In this document: piece by piece, positions 45,219 through 55,052 of the stretch
Position numbering within the stretch: the stretch's first letter is position 1
Layout of the letters: each line of letters starts with the position of its first letter
Source of the DNA: Flavobacteriales bacterium
Lineage (GTDB): Bacteria; Bacteroidota; Bacteroidia; Flavobacteriales_E; Vicingaceae
Reading direction: 5' to 3'
Assembly (NCBI GenBank): GCA_020635815.1
Contig: JACJZB010000002.1
Location: 1 to 64,000 of the forward strand
DNA length: 64,000 nucleotides
Made by a program: the position numbers and the translations under genes
The notes under the pieces: model-generated
Seen by the model: only the letters and a program-made list of their open reading frames with translations
Database searches by the model: none
Told to the model about the DNA's origin: nothing

Positions 45219-45261
45219 TAAATAGTAATCAATAACCTAATAATAAATAAACTTAATCAAA

Positions 45262-45516
45262 ATGAAAAAGTTACTTACAATGTTAATGGTAGCAGGTATT
45301 TTTAGCCTTGTTGCTTGTGGACCATCTGAAGAAGAAAAAGCTGCTGCTGAAGCAGAAGCTGCTGCTGCTGTAAATGAGTTATTTGACTCAATGGAAGAAG
45401 CAATCGAAGAAGAAACTGCTGAAGTAGAAGAAGCTACTGAAGAAGTTGCTACTGAAGAAGCTACTACTGAAGAAGCTGCTGCTACTGAGGAAACTCACGA
45501 AGAAGAAGCTCACTAA
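45262..45516 (+). CDS. Small acidic lipoprotein, paralogue without Cys/His tail
   Basis: 84 aa. Same signal and lipobox (Cys19) and same start of the mature protein (GPSEEEKAAAEAEAAA) as the gene 43 bases upstream. It then continues as Glu/Thr/Ala repeats (EEVATEEATTEE) ending HEEEAH. No Cys beyond the lipid site. Co-transcribed with its twin; a terminator follows. Confidence 0.8.
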   Translation: MKKLLTMLMVAGIFSLVACGPSEEEKAAAEAEAAAAVNELFDSMEEAIEEETAEVEEATEEVATEEATTEEAAATEETHEEEAH

Positions 45517-45532
45517 TTTTATATTAGTTAAC

Positions 45533-45567
45533 AAAAAAGGGTAGAACTAAGTTCTACCCTTTTTTTA
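45533..45567. terminator. Bidirectional terminator
   Basis: Stem AAAAAAGGGTAGAAC / GTTCTACCCTTTTTT with a 3-base loop, between the lipoprotein pair and folC (convergent). Confidence 0.9.
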
Positions 45568-45576
45568 TGCTTTTTT

Positions 45577-46794
45577 TTAAACTACCTCTGCAACTACAAA
45601 AGTACTACCTGCCACAAAAATCAAATCATTATCATTAGCTTGATTTTTAGCTTCATTTAAAGCAACTTGTACTTTCCCACACTTTATATAGTTCATCTCT
45701 TTCTGTTTAAATATTAATTCTAAATCATCAATAGCTAATGCCCTAGGAATATCTGCTTGGCACAAGTAGTAAATTGCACCTTTGGGTAATAGGTCTAAAA
45801 TTTTATCAATAGACTTATCATTTACAGCACCAAACACAAAATGTAACTGATTATAAGTTAAAGCATTTAACTGTGCAACAATCTCCTTAATGCCCGATTC
45901 ATTATGTCCTGTATCACATATAACTAATGGGTTATTACTTAATGTTTGCCAACGACCCAATAACCCAGTATTCTTTTCGGTATTTAATAATCCTTTTGCA
46001 ATATTAGAATCATCAATGCTCCAGCCTTTACCTTGTAATACATTTATCGTTGCTAGAACTGTTTTCACATTCTTTTTTTGATATTGCCCTTTCAAATCAG
46101 TAGGCAAACTCTCTTGAATCTGTTTATCTGCAAAACTAATCGTAGTATTTACTTCGCTTGCTTTATCAATAAAAACTTGTTGTATTTCATCTTGAGTTTC
46201 ACCAATTATTACAGGAATATTATGTTTAATGATTCCTGCTTTTTCAGCAGCAATTTTAGGTAATGTGTTTCCTAAAAACTGAGTATGATCAAGACCTATA
46301 TTCGTTATAACAGAAACTTCTGGCAATACTATATTTGTTGAATCTAACCTTCCTCCTAACCCCGTTTCAATAATAGCAATATCAACTTTGTTATCAGAAA
46401 AATAATGAAATGCTAAACCAACAGTCCATTCAAAAAAAGATAAATTAATTTGCTCAAAACTAGATTTATGAATGTCAATAAATCGAATAACATCAGTCTC
46501 ACTTATCATTTCCCCGTTTATTTTAATTCGTTCTCTAAAATCTTTTAAATGAGGAGAAGTATATAAACCCACTTTATATCCTGCATCTTGCATAATTGAA
46601 GCCAACATGTGAGATGTTGAGCCTTTCCCGTTAGTTCCAGCAACATGAACACTCTTAAAGTTTTCTTGAGGGTTATTTAACAAGTTACAGAGTTGAATAG
46701 TATTTTCTAAATCAACCTTATAAGCAACATCACCAATTCGTTGATACATTGGTAATTGACTAAATAAATAATCGAGTGTTTCTTGGTAAGTCAT
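45577..46794 (-). CDS. folC: Bifunctional folylpolyglutamate/dihydrofolate synthase
   Basis: 405 aa from the ATG at 46794 (MTYQETLDYLFSQLPMYQRIG). A second ATG 12 bases earlier cannot be excluded. Mur-ligase fold: P-loop VAGTNGKGSTSHML, SPHLKDFRERIKING, and the metal-binding ETGLGGRLDSTNI loop, then C-terminal CDTGHNESGI. It adds glutamate to dihydropteroate and folates. Cytoplasmic. Confidence 0.93.
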   Translation of the reverse strand: MTYQETLDYLFSQLPMYQRIGDVAYKVDLENTIQLCNLLNNPQENFKSVHVAGTNGKGSTSHMLASIMQDAGYKVGLYTSPHLKDFRERIKINGEMISETDVIRFIDIHKSSFEQINLSFFEWTVGLAFHYFSDNKVDIAIIETGLGGRLDSTNIVLPEVSVITNIGLDHTQFLGNTLPKIAAEKAGIIKHNIPVIIGETQDEIQQVFIDKASEVNTTISFADKQIQESLPTDLKGQYQKKNVKTVLATINVLQGKGWSIDDSNIAKGLLNTEKNTGLLGRWQTLSNNPLVICDTGHNESGIKEIVAQLNALTYNQLHFVFGAVNDKSIDKILDLLPKGAIYYLCQADIPRALAIDDLELIFKQKEMNYIKCGKVQVALNEAKNQANDNDLIFVAGSTFVVAEVV

Positions 46795-46809
46795 TTTTAC
46801 AAACATAAA

Positions 46810-46862
46810 GATCCCGCATCAAGTGCGGGATAATTCAATTTACTATTTTGTCAGCAAAATAG
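46810..46862. terminator. Two hairpins between tonB-like gene and folC
   Basis: ATCCCGCA/TGCGGGAT (about 46811-46831) and CTATTTTG/CAAAATAG (about 46843-46862). Both lie between the two minus-strand genes and may end the TonB transcript. Neither has a long T run. Confidence 0.5.
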
Positions 46863-46869
46863 AATTTCA

Positions 46870-47652
46870 TTAATTCAAAATAAAAATAAATGTCATTTGT
46901 CCTTTTTGATCTCCAACTAAATCTGGCTTTGCATTAAATTTAGTTTTTAATGCAGCTTCAAGTGCTTTTTTATAAAGTAAAGGACTAGTTGTTGTTGAAC
47001 CTCTACCTCCCGGTGTCGCCTTAATTACTTTTCCTGTTTTGTCAACAACGATATCTACTACAACCTTTCCTTGTTCTTGAGAATTATCGTCAATCTTAGG
47101 TGTACTTAATAAGTTTCTACCTGCAAGAGAGTATGATACACCATTACCGATTCCTCCTCCTGTATGATTAGAGCTATTGGGATCACCATCTAAACTACCT
47201 TGGTCACCAGGATTTCCAGTTTCTCCTTCGTTTGCATTAGAAGAACTACTATTATTGTTAAACGCATTTAGCGCTTCCGATAAGCTTTGAGATGTTGATT
47301 GTTCTTCAACTACAGTTTCAGACTCATGTGTAGTATTTTCGCTTGCATTAACACTTACTGTTTCTGTATGGGTTTGGGTTGTCATTTGCTCTTCAGCAAC
47401 ATTAGAAGCTGCTGTTGTTTGTGTTTCTACATTTTCCTGCTCTACATTTTCAGAAGTTTCTGAAGGATTTTCTGGTTGTTCCTCTCCCATTCCTTCATCA
47501 CTAGTTCCAAAGTTTATTGTAATTCCTTCTTCTGGTGGTGGCGGGTCAGGATAAGACATTCCTACAAATAAAAATAATAAGAACAACACCAAATGGAACA
47601 GAATTGTTCCTATCAGTCCTTTTCTACTATTTTTATCTTGAATAAGTTCCAT
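46870..47652 (-). CDS. TonB-family energy transducer
   Basis: 260 aa. One N-terminal membrane helix (about 13-32, GTILFHLVLFLLFLFVGM), then a short PDPPPPEE proline segment and a long low-complexity spacer rich in Glu, Thr, Ser and Asn (about 45-170). The C-terminal TonB-like domain (VVVDIVVDKTGKVIKATPGGRG ... ALKTKFNAKPD) touches outer-membrane receptors. The spacer is far more acidic than the Pro-Lys spacer of E. coli TonB. It follows exbB and exbD. Confidence 0.85.
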   Translation of the reverse strand: MELIQDKNSRKGLIGTILFHLVLFLLFLFVGMSYPDPPPPEEGITINFGTSDEGMGEEQPENPSETSENVEQENVETQTTAASNVAEEQMTTQTHTETVSVNASENTTHESETVVEEQSTSQSLSEALNAFNNNSSSSNANEGETGNPGDQGSLDGDPNSSNHTGGGIGNGVSYSLAGRNLLSTPKIDDNSQEQGKVVVDIVVDKTGKVIKATPGGRGSTTTSPLLYKKALEAALKTKFNAKPDLVGDQKGQMTFIFILN

Positions 47653-47689
47653 ATAGTTTATAGATGCAGAAATATTAGTTTTCCATAAA

Positions 47690-48082
47690 TTACTGCGGAG
47701 CAGTTGCTAAAACTAATTTATATTTATTTCGATTTGCAATATCCATTACCTTAACTGCCTCTTCAATAGGCACACTTTTCTCTACGTGCAATATTATTCC
47801 TGGCTCAACTTCACCAACCAACATTTGCTTTAAATTCGGTTCAATTTGCTCAAAGCTTACTGCATCTTGATTAATAAAATATTGAAAATCTTTAGTAATA
47901 GAAACCGATACGGTTTGTTTACTCAAGGTTTTACTAGAGCTTTTCGGCAACAATAACTTTAATGCATTGGGGCTAATTAATGTTGATGTTATCACAAAAA
48001 AGATTAATAACAAAAACACGATGTCGGTCATGCTCGACATATTAAAATTAGTACTTACTTTATTTTTTGTTCGAATTGCCAT
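47690..48082 (-). CDS. exbD: ExbD-type biopolymer transport protein
   Basis: 130 aa. One membrane helix (about 18-38, TDIVFLLLIFFVITSTLI) contains the conserved proton-path Asp in MTDIVFLLLIF, followed by the periplasmic domain. It overlaps exbB by one base (TAATG). With ExbB it forms the proton channel energising TonB. Confidence 0.9.
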   Translation of the reverse strand: MAIRTKNKVSTNFNMSSMTDIVFLLLIFFVITSTLISPNALKLLLPKSSSKTLSKQTVSVSITKDFQYFINQDAVSFEQIEPNLKQMLVGEVEPGIILHVEKSVPIEEAVKVMDIANRNKYKLVLATAPQ

Positions 48083-48798
48083 TATACTGCTGGTTCGTGT
48101 AAAATATCTAAAAATTCTGTAGTTCTTGCTTCCATAATGAAAACAATTTTTTCCATTTTAGCAACCAACAAGTTGTAACCTATATAAGCTACAATTCCTA
48201 CAATAAGTCCTGCAACTGTAGTTACCATTGCGGTATAAATACCTTCAGAAAGCATTTCAACGTCTATGTTTCCTCCAGCCGATGCCATTTTATGGAATAC
48301 CATAATCATTCCTATTACCGTTCCTAAGAAACCTATCATAGGTGCGGCTCCAGAAATTGTTGCTAAAGTCGATAGGTTCTTTTCTAATTTATTCAACTCT
48401 AATTTAGCTGTGTTTTCAACAGCAGTACCAATATCACTCAATGGTTTACCTATTCTGCTTATCCCTTTTTCTATCATCTTTGCAACAGGAGAAGAATTGC
48501 TTTTACACAAACTCTTAGCTGCATCTATCTTCCCATCCAAAATAAAATCTTTGATTTGGTTCATAAAGTTTGCATCTTCTTTACTTGCTTTCTTAATGGA
48601 TAAATAACGTTCAACAATTATGTAAACTGCCCAAACAGACAATATTAAAAGAGCTATCATTATTATAGCTCCTCCTATACCACCTGAACTAATAAGCTGC
48701 CAAATGGTTAATGTTTTTTCTTCTGAAACAACATTTTCAACTGCATTTGCTGCTGGGCTACCTGCAACATTTATTTGTAATAAGAAGTTAGATAACAT
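48082..48798 (-). CDS. exbB: ExbB/TolQ-type proton channel protein
   Basis: 238 aa with three membrane helices (about 38-60, 150-175, 190-213). The MotA/TolQ/ExbB core has ISGAAPMIGFLGTVIGMI and AMVTTVAGLIVGIVAYIGYN. Partner of the ExbD and TonB-like proteins downstream. First gene of the operon. Confidence 0.92.
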   Translation of the reverse strand: MLSNFLLQINVAGSPAANAVENVVSEEKTLTIWQLISSGGIGGAIIMIALLILSVWAVYIIVERYLSIKKASKEDANFMNQIKDFILDGKIDAAKSLCKSNSSPVAKMIEKGISRIGKPLSDIGTAVENTAKLELNKLEKNLSTLATISGAAPMIGFLGTVIGMIMVFHKMASAGGNIDVEMLSEGIYTAMVTTVAGLIVGIVAYIGYNLLVAKMEKIVFIMEARTTEFLDILHEPAV

Positions 48799-48916
48799 AA
48801 TTTGTTTATTTAAATACTAAGCTAAAATACGATTAAGGATGTTCCTGAAGATTGTCATCTTCTGAAATTGTAAACAGTAAAATGTTAGCTTTTATTGTGT
48901 TTAGCTCAGGTTAATA

Positions 48917-49969
48917 TTATTCCTTCGACTTCTTTAATTTGAATCGCTTTGCTATGAAAAACTTGACATTACTGGTACTTGGTTTAATATCATATTGATT
49001 ATATGATATATCAGCTGTTCTAAGATAAGAAGTAAAGCCAAGTAAAAAATGTTTACCTTCATAACCTAGAGCCAACCTTAAAGTTAAACGAGAAACAACT
49101 CCTGCTTTTGTTTCATTTTCACCCTCACTATTATAAACCCTTAAGTTCTTAGCTCCAAATCCTGGGGCTAAAGAAGCATTTATAAAACACTTTTTAAAAA
49201 ACACCACCGTATATGTGTAGCCTAAAGAAAAACCAAAACTACTGGATGTAAAAGTCTTGATATCAAATGAATCAATTGCTTCTTGAGGCAGTTCTTTTGG
49301 AATAAAACTAGTAATGGTATCTCTATCGTAAGAACCGTCTTCAAATCCTGCATAATCTAAACTATAATACCCACCAATTAAGAAACTTCCTGCACTTTTT
49401 TGTTGAACAGTATTTCTTACGTAAGCAGCTTTATAGGAGAACTTTTTGTGATTAAAAAAGTAGTATCCTCCAACACCTAATGATGCTGACTGCATTGCTG
49501 GTAGCTGTGGAAATTCATTTTTTTCCCAAGTTGTAAAAATAGATGGGTTTTGCAAATAGAACCCTTGGTAATTTTGAAAAATAACATCTACTCCAAAACT
49601 CTTGGTATAAATATTAAATTGAGCGTCAAAACGACTTGTTTTACCATATTTTACATCATTTGCAGTTGTGCTTGGCAACCCATAAGCTAGAGCTAATCCA
49701 AACCATTTATAATTTACACCTCCTCCTAAACTAGTGGTAGCTGCAGGTGAAAATTTTGCTGTTTCGTTTGAATTGGTATTAACAATTTGTAGTTTATTCG
49801 CTTTTACAGTTAATCCAAATTTTAACAATAATTCATTAGGATAATCTGTATAATACTCGTTAACTCTTGAAGAATCTGGACTTACTGAAACATTTAGTTG
49901 CCCATAAACTAAACTAGTAATAAATAAGAAAAAGAAAATCAAGAAATAATAAAGTGACCTCATCATCAT
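48917..49969 (-). CDS. DUF4421-type outer-membrane beta-barrel protein
   Basis: 350 aa. Signal peptide to about residue 24 (ends VYGQ), then alternating hydrophobic/polar strands with Tyr, Phe and Gly typical of a small barrel (GVNYKWFGLALAYGLP, KSFGVDVIFQNYQGFYL, KHFLLGFTSYLRTADISYNQYD). This matches DUF4421, function unknown. Three ATG codons in a row make the exact start uncertain. The first overlaps the PorU2-like stop by 4 bases, so it is in that operon. Confidence 0.75.
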   Translation of the reverse strand: MMMRSLYYFLIFFFLFITSLVYGQLNVSVSPDSSRVNEYYTDYPNELLLKFGLTVKANKLQIVNTNSNETAKFSPAATTSLGGGVNYKWFGLALAYGLPSTTANDVKYGKTSRFDAQFNIYTKSFGVDVIFQNYQGFYLQNPSIFTTWEKNEFPQLPAMQSASLGVGGYYFFNHKKFSYKAAYVRNTVQQKSAGSFLIGGYYSLDYAGFEDGSYDRDTITSFIPKELPQEAIDSFDIKTFTSSSFGFSLGYTYTVVFFKKCFINASLAPGFGAKNLRVYNSEGENETKAGVVSRLTLRLALGYEGKHFLLGFTSYLRTADISYNQYDIKPSTSNVKFFIAKRFKLKKSKE

Positions 49970-52900
49970 CTAAACAAGTACATTTTACCTAGTTCCTTTT
50001 TAAAATAACCATCAGCACTTGTTTCTCTATGATCAATGTTATCGGAATTAATTTTTGTAAATACGCGATACAAATACAATCCGTTTGCCAATCTATCTCC
50101 ATAAGTATCTGTACCGTCCCAAGTAAATTCGCTTATATTCCTACCTATTCTTATTGGTCCAAATTCATCTTTATGAATTTCTCTAACCACTTTTCCTGTA
50201 ATGGTCATTATTTGTATTTTAAAAATAGTTGGTATTTCACTTCCTGTTAAAGTAAAAACAAACTTAGTAGCAGTAGAAAATGGGTTAGGATAATTTAAAA
50301 TATTTGTAATTGATGAATGATTAATAACTTCAAAATCTATTATATAATCTAATCTACCTGACAGGTTTTTTGATTTATCATTCGCTTGAACCCTTAACTT
50401 ATATGTTCCATCAACAGGGAAATTACCGGGGAAAATTATCTTAGCCTTATTTTTAGGTAAAGATGCTGGAATAAAACTCATTTTTTGAACACCCGATTGG
50501 TTAAAATAAATTCGTTTTTCTCCTTCGTTTGGCCTAGTTAGATAAACAAAATAATCTGTTGTATCATCTAACGCTAAATATTGATTTTCATCTGTTAATT
50601 CAATTACAATTTCTGTTTTAGGCGAAACGATGTCTCCATTTAAGATATGAATGCCATCAAAAGTTACATCTAAGATTGGATTAATATTATCTTTTCCTAC
50701 ATAAAATGGAATTTCAGCAACATTATTAAAGTGATATTTTTCTAGTTGGTCGTTATTTGGATTTACATCTATTAATAATTTATTTAGTCCTTGAAAACCA
50801 ACCGTAGAGAATTGTATAGAAGCAATAATTACACTATCAACCAACAATGGTCGTTGGCGGGCATAGGGTAAAGTATGTAGATTATTATTTCTATCTAAAA
50901 CAGAGAAAGAAATTAATAAACTATCCATATCTACCTTACTAATATTTTTTACTGCCATACTTAACTGAATATTTTCTCCTTCTTGAACAGTATCATTATA
51001 AAACTGAAAGTAGGTTTTAGGATCTAGAGCAGCTTCTGGAATATCAGCATAAGTAACTTGCCATCTTTTTAGCTGTGGTGCAGTATATAATGAATCATCA
51101 GATAAGTAAGCATTTAATTTTAAATAAGGGTATAGTGAAGCATCCACATCATCATTAATTAAGATGTTTGTAGAGTCGGTAGGTAAATTACTGATTAACG
51201 GAGTGAGTGACACATTACCTCCTGCATCAATTCCATATACATTTAAAATAGAACTGTCTTTAGAAGGAAATTCTAAATTATTTACTTGCCAAGATAAGGA
51301 ATCCCAACTTGTTGCTGGTCCAAATATTTCTGAGTAAATATTGGCATAGTTTGCGGTTGTTGTAATCGTTTTGTTTAATGTCATATAGTCCTGTTCAGTT
51401 GAGTCTGCTATTATTTCAATTGCCGATGCAGGGTTTCCTTTTTGAACGAATAAAATAAATGCCAAACTATCTTGAATAGCTGGTAAATTTATTGCCCCTA
51501 AATTTTGAAAGGCCGTTCTCACATTATTGGGTAATGTAGCATAACCAGGGAAACTATTTACATAAAAAGACCAAATTGCTACATAATTATTGTCAGGAAT
51601 ACTATCATTTAACATGTTTGCTAACGCTGCCATTTGAACGGGATCATTTTGTCTAAATATAAAAAACCCAGGTTTTGTATTTCCAAAATTTGCTTGTCCA
51701 AAATCTTTTTCATCCGATCGCCAATAATCTATTGATAGGGAATCCATTACCGCAACATGAATAGAGCTACTTGCTAACCACCCATTGTTTCCAATTGTAA
51801 ACCCATCTATTTTATAACCTATATCCCAAAACTCACTTAAATTAGCTGCTACTTTTGTGGTTACTTTCAACTCCTTTATATTAGGCACAAATTCGAATCT
51901 TCTCGTTGATCTATTGTGCTTTAAAAACTGAAACTCATCTGGCTCAAATTGAAAGAAATGTGCTTGCCCCCAACCTGTTTTATTTTTAATGTACTGAAAA
52001 GACATATTTCTCCAACTATACCCAGTTGCATCAACAGAATCTTTACCAACGCGCCAAAAATAAACGGTACTATCGGTCATATTTTGCAACAGACTTGGAG
52101 ACCAAGAAATTATTCCTCCTGATTGATTTATCGTTATACTTTGCTTTATTGGACTATTAAAATAATCGGTAGTATCAACTTCAAAAATATAATCTTTAGC
52201 AGGTTCAAAAGGCAAAGCTGTAGATGCAGTTAATGTAATATTTTGATTGGGCACAATGGCATATCTGTACGGAAAAATAGGAATAATCTCGCCTGATAAA
52301 ATATCGAGTTGTACCATTGTTTGGTTATTTGTTTCATGAATTTCATCAACCTGATTTAAAGCATCTACATAAACACTAAACGTATTTGTTCCTAGTCCTC
52401 TAACCACATCAACTGGTAAAGTAAATGTTATGGTATCTTTATAATCTACACTGGGTATTGTTTTTAGGTAAACAGTATCATTAAAAGCTGAATTTGGGAA
52501 CATTCGAGTTAATTCTACTATTATGTTAGTATTGGTTGCTCTACCTAAATTAGCAATAATAATATTTACATCAAACGAGTCTAAATCTGAAGTAACAACA
52601 GATGGAGTAAAATAAACTGAACTCTGATTCACCATATAATCTGGTTTAGGAAAAGTATTAATTACAACGGAAGGATCTCCGTGTAAAGTCATCCCCAAAA
52701 CAGTTGAATTCATTAAGGTATTAGATCCTGATCCCTGAACATACTCTATTGTGTTTTTAATGTGCTTACCCACCGAACCTCCATAATTTTTATAGCTCAA
52801 GTTTTTATAAAACTCAGAAGAATAAGTGTTTAAATAATTTGTTACTCCAAAATCTACAGAAGCTAGGAAACCAATCACTCCTTTATCTTCAATTAGTACA

Positions 52901-54996
52901 TACTCTTCGCTTATACTATTTGCAGATGGCAAATGAATATCTCCTGCAAGACAAGCATTTCCTAATAGAAATGGATATTTCCCATTTTGCTCTGGCCAAT
53001 TTGCTGCATCATCAATGTTTTGATCAAAGCCTCCTGTTGCAGAAGCATGTCCGAAAAAAGTCATTAATGCAACTCCATTACTAATAAACTGATTAATTGA
53101 ATCTGTCATTGAAATTTGTATAGGTGCTGATGTTGATTTTGCAAAAGAATAAACATCTCCACCAAACAGGGTGTCTTCTAATGTGTTTTTATATCCATTT
53201 AAGAATCCCATAAACTGGGTTGCATCAGATACTGATTGTCCACCCGCAAAATGCAACGCTTTTTTCATCCAATCTACTTCTCCATTTGGTGAGCTAAGAG
53301 GGTTTGGAATAGGATTTTCATAGTCTATAATTTTATTTAAATACCATTGTACTTCTGTTTCTGTTTGAGCAGCAATTCTTCCCATTGGTATTGGTGATTG
53401 ATGAATAGTACCGTTTAACCCTGCAGTCAACATCATATCTGAAGCTGGATGACCGAATGATGGCACTAAATTTTTCTGATAATTTAAACTACTAGCTCTA
53501 GCTTCATTTACTTTTACCGATTTCCCTATAAAGAATAAATTTTTAGGTGTACTGGTCCAATTATCTAAAATAAAATCGATAAATCCTCTTATGGCATAAG
53601 GATGCTGTTTAATTCCGTAAGCAAATTGATCATATAATTCTTCGATATTGAAAACAACTGCATTTTCGGGGTTGTTAAAATTAGTTAATCGATAATTGGC
53701 ATAATTATTTGCCTCATTCAATAATGTAGGATGTGTAATAATTACAAATGCTGTATCAGGGTTAAGCAAATTATAGTCTGTAAAAAAGCCACTTCCATTT
53801 ACTGGTTCAATAACAGTAACGGTATCCATCTCCGATGAAAACCCAATTACACACTTTTTTTCGTTTCCTGAGTTTGGGATTAAACAATTGTAAACCCCTC
53901 CATTTTGAGTTACCTTAATTCTTTTTTGATTGGTTAAATCATAACAAACCACATTTCCACTTCCTAACAAGTTTGAAAATTGATAATAGCTTTTAGGTTG
54001 AGTTAAATCATCATCAACATAAAAATTATCGAACAAACTTACCCCTTCTAAATTGGTTGTATGTGGATACTTTAATTTTACATAAGCTACCGTTTGCCTA
54101 TCTACAGCACTCCCTAAATCGTTAATACTTTGAAAAACTATTGAATTTGAAGCAAAATTAATTTCATTTATAGGTACATCAATAGTTAAATCAATTTTTT
54201 CATAACCTTCATAAATGGTATCTATAGTTTGTAACCCTATTTGAACCTTTAAATGATGATCATTAACAACTGCTCCATAATTAGAAGCCCCAAGCACCAC
54301 TGTTGAAAATTTTGCTGACGCTCCATTATTATAAATATTTGGTGTTAGAATTGTTTTTGTTTTTGTTGCTCCAATAGCAAAAGCATTATCAAACCATCCT
54401 TCGGTAGGGTCGTAACCAAATAAGTTTTCAGAAGTCCCTCCAATCACAAGTGTTTTACCTGTAAAATAAGATGAGTGATAATTTTCAATTACCTCTTTTG
54501 TAAAAAAATCTTTGGGCGTGTAAGAAAGATAGTTAGTATCATTCTCTAAGATTACTCTCGAATTTGTAGTGGAGTTGTTCCAAGTTATAAAATATGTTGC
54601 TGTATCATTTATTAAACTGTAGTAAGGATTAGGATGATTTGATGCTCCTCCATAAAAATCTTCTTCAAACCACCCATCATTATGCTGTGCATAAAATTCA
54701 ATAAAATCTGTGGCATCAAAAACTCCATCATTTTCTCCTTCTATGTAAAGTGGAATCTCTTGCCCTCTTCCAAAAATTTGGATGTTACGTGGGTCTATTG
54801 ACGAAAGAGGTATTCCTGCATTATTAAGAGTTGCAGCATCTAATCGGTAGAGTCCAGTTGTAGAAATTTTAAACTTATAATATTGTTGAGAATAGTTAAT
54901 CCAATTATTGTAATATGGCTGTGCAAAGCTTCCAAATGAGCATAACATCAACACTAAAACAATAAAAAACTGATAATATGGATTTACTTTTTTCAA
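49966..54996 (-). CDS. C25-type cysteine peptidase, PorU2-like T9SS protein
   Basis: 1676 aa. Signal peptide 1-25. The gingipain-like C25 peptidase domain (about 410-780) has catalytic His650 in FFGHASATGGFDQ and Cys682 in LGNACLAGDIH. A long series of beta-sandwich domains (about 800-1580) follows, and the end is FlgD/T9SS-like (FTWDGTDTYGDRLANGLYLYRVF). PorU is the T9SS sortase that cuts sorting domains and attaches LPS. Size and domain order resemble the second PorU-like protein (PorU2) more than PorU itself. It lies 56 bases after a PorV-like gene. Confidence 0.85.
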   Translation of the reverse strand: MKKVNPYYQFFIVLVLMLCSFGSFAQPYYNNWINYSQQYYKFKISTTGLYRLDAATLNNAGIPLSSIDPRNIQIFGRGQEIPLYIEGENDGVFDATDFIEFYAQHNDGWFEEDFYGGASNHPNPYYSLINDTATYFITWNNSTTNSRVILENDTNYLSYTPKDFFTKEVIENYHSSYFTGKTLVIGGTSENLFGYDPTEGWFDNAFAIGATKTKTILTPNIYNNGASAKFSTVVLGASNYGAVVNDHHLKVQIGLQTIDTIYEGYEKIDLTIDVPINEINFASNSIVFQSINDLGSAVDRQTVAYVKLKYPHTTNLEGVSLFDNFYVDDDLTQPKSYYQFSNLLGSGNVVCYDLTNQKRIKVTQNGGVYNCLIPNSGNEKKCVIGFSSEMDTVTVIEPVNGSGFFTDYNLLNPDTAFVIITHPTLLNEANNYANYRLTNFNNPENAVVFNIEELYDQFAYGIKQHPYAIRGFIDFILDNWTSTPKNLFFIGKSVKVNEARASSLNYQKNLVPSFGHPASDMMLTAGLNGTIHQSPIPMGRIAAQTETEVQWYLNKIIDYENPIPNPLSSPNGEVDWMKKALHFAGGQSVSDATQFMGFLNGYKNTLEDTLFGGDVYSFAKSTSAPIQISMTDSINQFISNGVALMTFFGHASATGGFDQNIDDAANWPEQNGKYPFLLGNACLAGDIHLPSANSISEEYVLIEDKGVIGFLASVDFGVTNYLNTYSSEFYKNLSYKNYGGSVGKHIKNTIEYVQGSGSNTLMNSTVLGMTLHGDPSVVINTFPKPDYMVNQSSVYFTPSVVTSDLDSFDVNIIIANLGRATNTNIIVELTRMFPNSAFNDTVYLKTIPSVDYKDTITFTLPVDVVRGLGTNTFSVYVDALNQVDEIHETNNQTMVQLDILSGEIIPIFPYRYAIVPNQNITLTASTALPFEPAKDYIFEVDTTDYFNSPIKQSITINQSGGIISWSPSLLQNMTDSTVYFWRVGKDSVDATGYSWRNMSFQYIKNKTGWGQAHFFQFEPDEFQFLKHNRSTRRFEFVPNIKELKVTTKVAANLSEFWDIGYKIDGFTIGNNGWLASSSIHVAVMDSLSIDYWRSDEKDFGQANFGNTKPGFFIFRQNDPVQMAALANMLNDSIPDNNYVAIWSFYVNSFPGYATLPNNVRTAFQNLGAINLPAIQDSLAFILFVQKGNPASAIEIIADSTEQDYMTLNKTITTTANYANIYSEIFGPATSWDSLSWQVNNLEFPSKDSSILNVYGIDAGGNVSLTPLISNLPTDSTNILINDDVDASLYPYLKLNAYLSDDSLYTAPQLKRWQVTYADIPEAALDPKTYFQFYNDTVQEGENIQLSMAVKNISKVDMDSLLISFSVLDRNNNLHTLPYARQRPLLVDSVIIASIQFSTVGFQGLNKLLIDVNPNNDQLEKYHFNNVAEIPFYVGKDNINPILDVTFDGIHILNGDIVSPKTEIVIELTDENQYLALDDTTDYFVYLTRPNEGEKRIYFNQSGVQKMSFIPASLPKNKAKIIFPGNFPVDGTYKLRVQANDKSKNLSGRLDYIIDFEVINHSSITNILNYPNPFSTATKFVFTLTGSEIPTIFKIQIMTITGKVVREIHKDEFGPIRIGRNISEFTWDGTDTYGDRLANGLYLYRVFTKINSDNIDHRETSADGYFKKELGKMYLFR

Positions 54997-55052
54997 GTTA
55001 ATAGTTAAATAATTTATAAACAGAAAATTACTTAATTATTTTGGAATGATTT

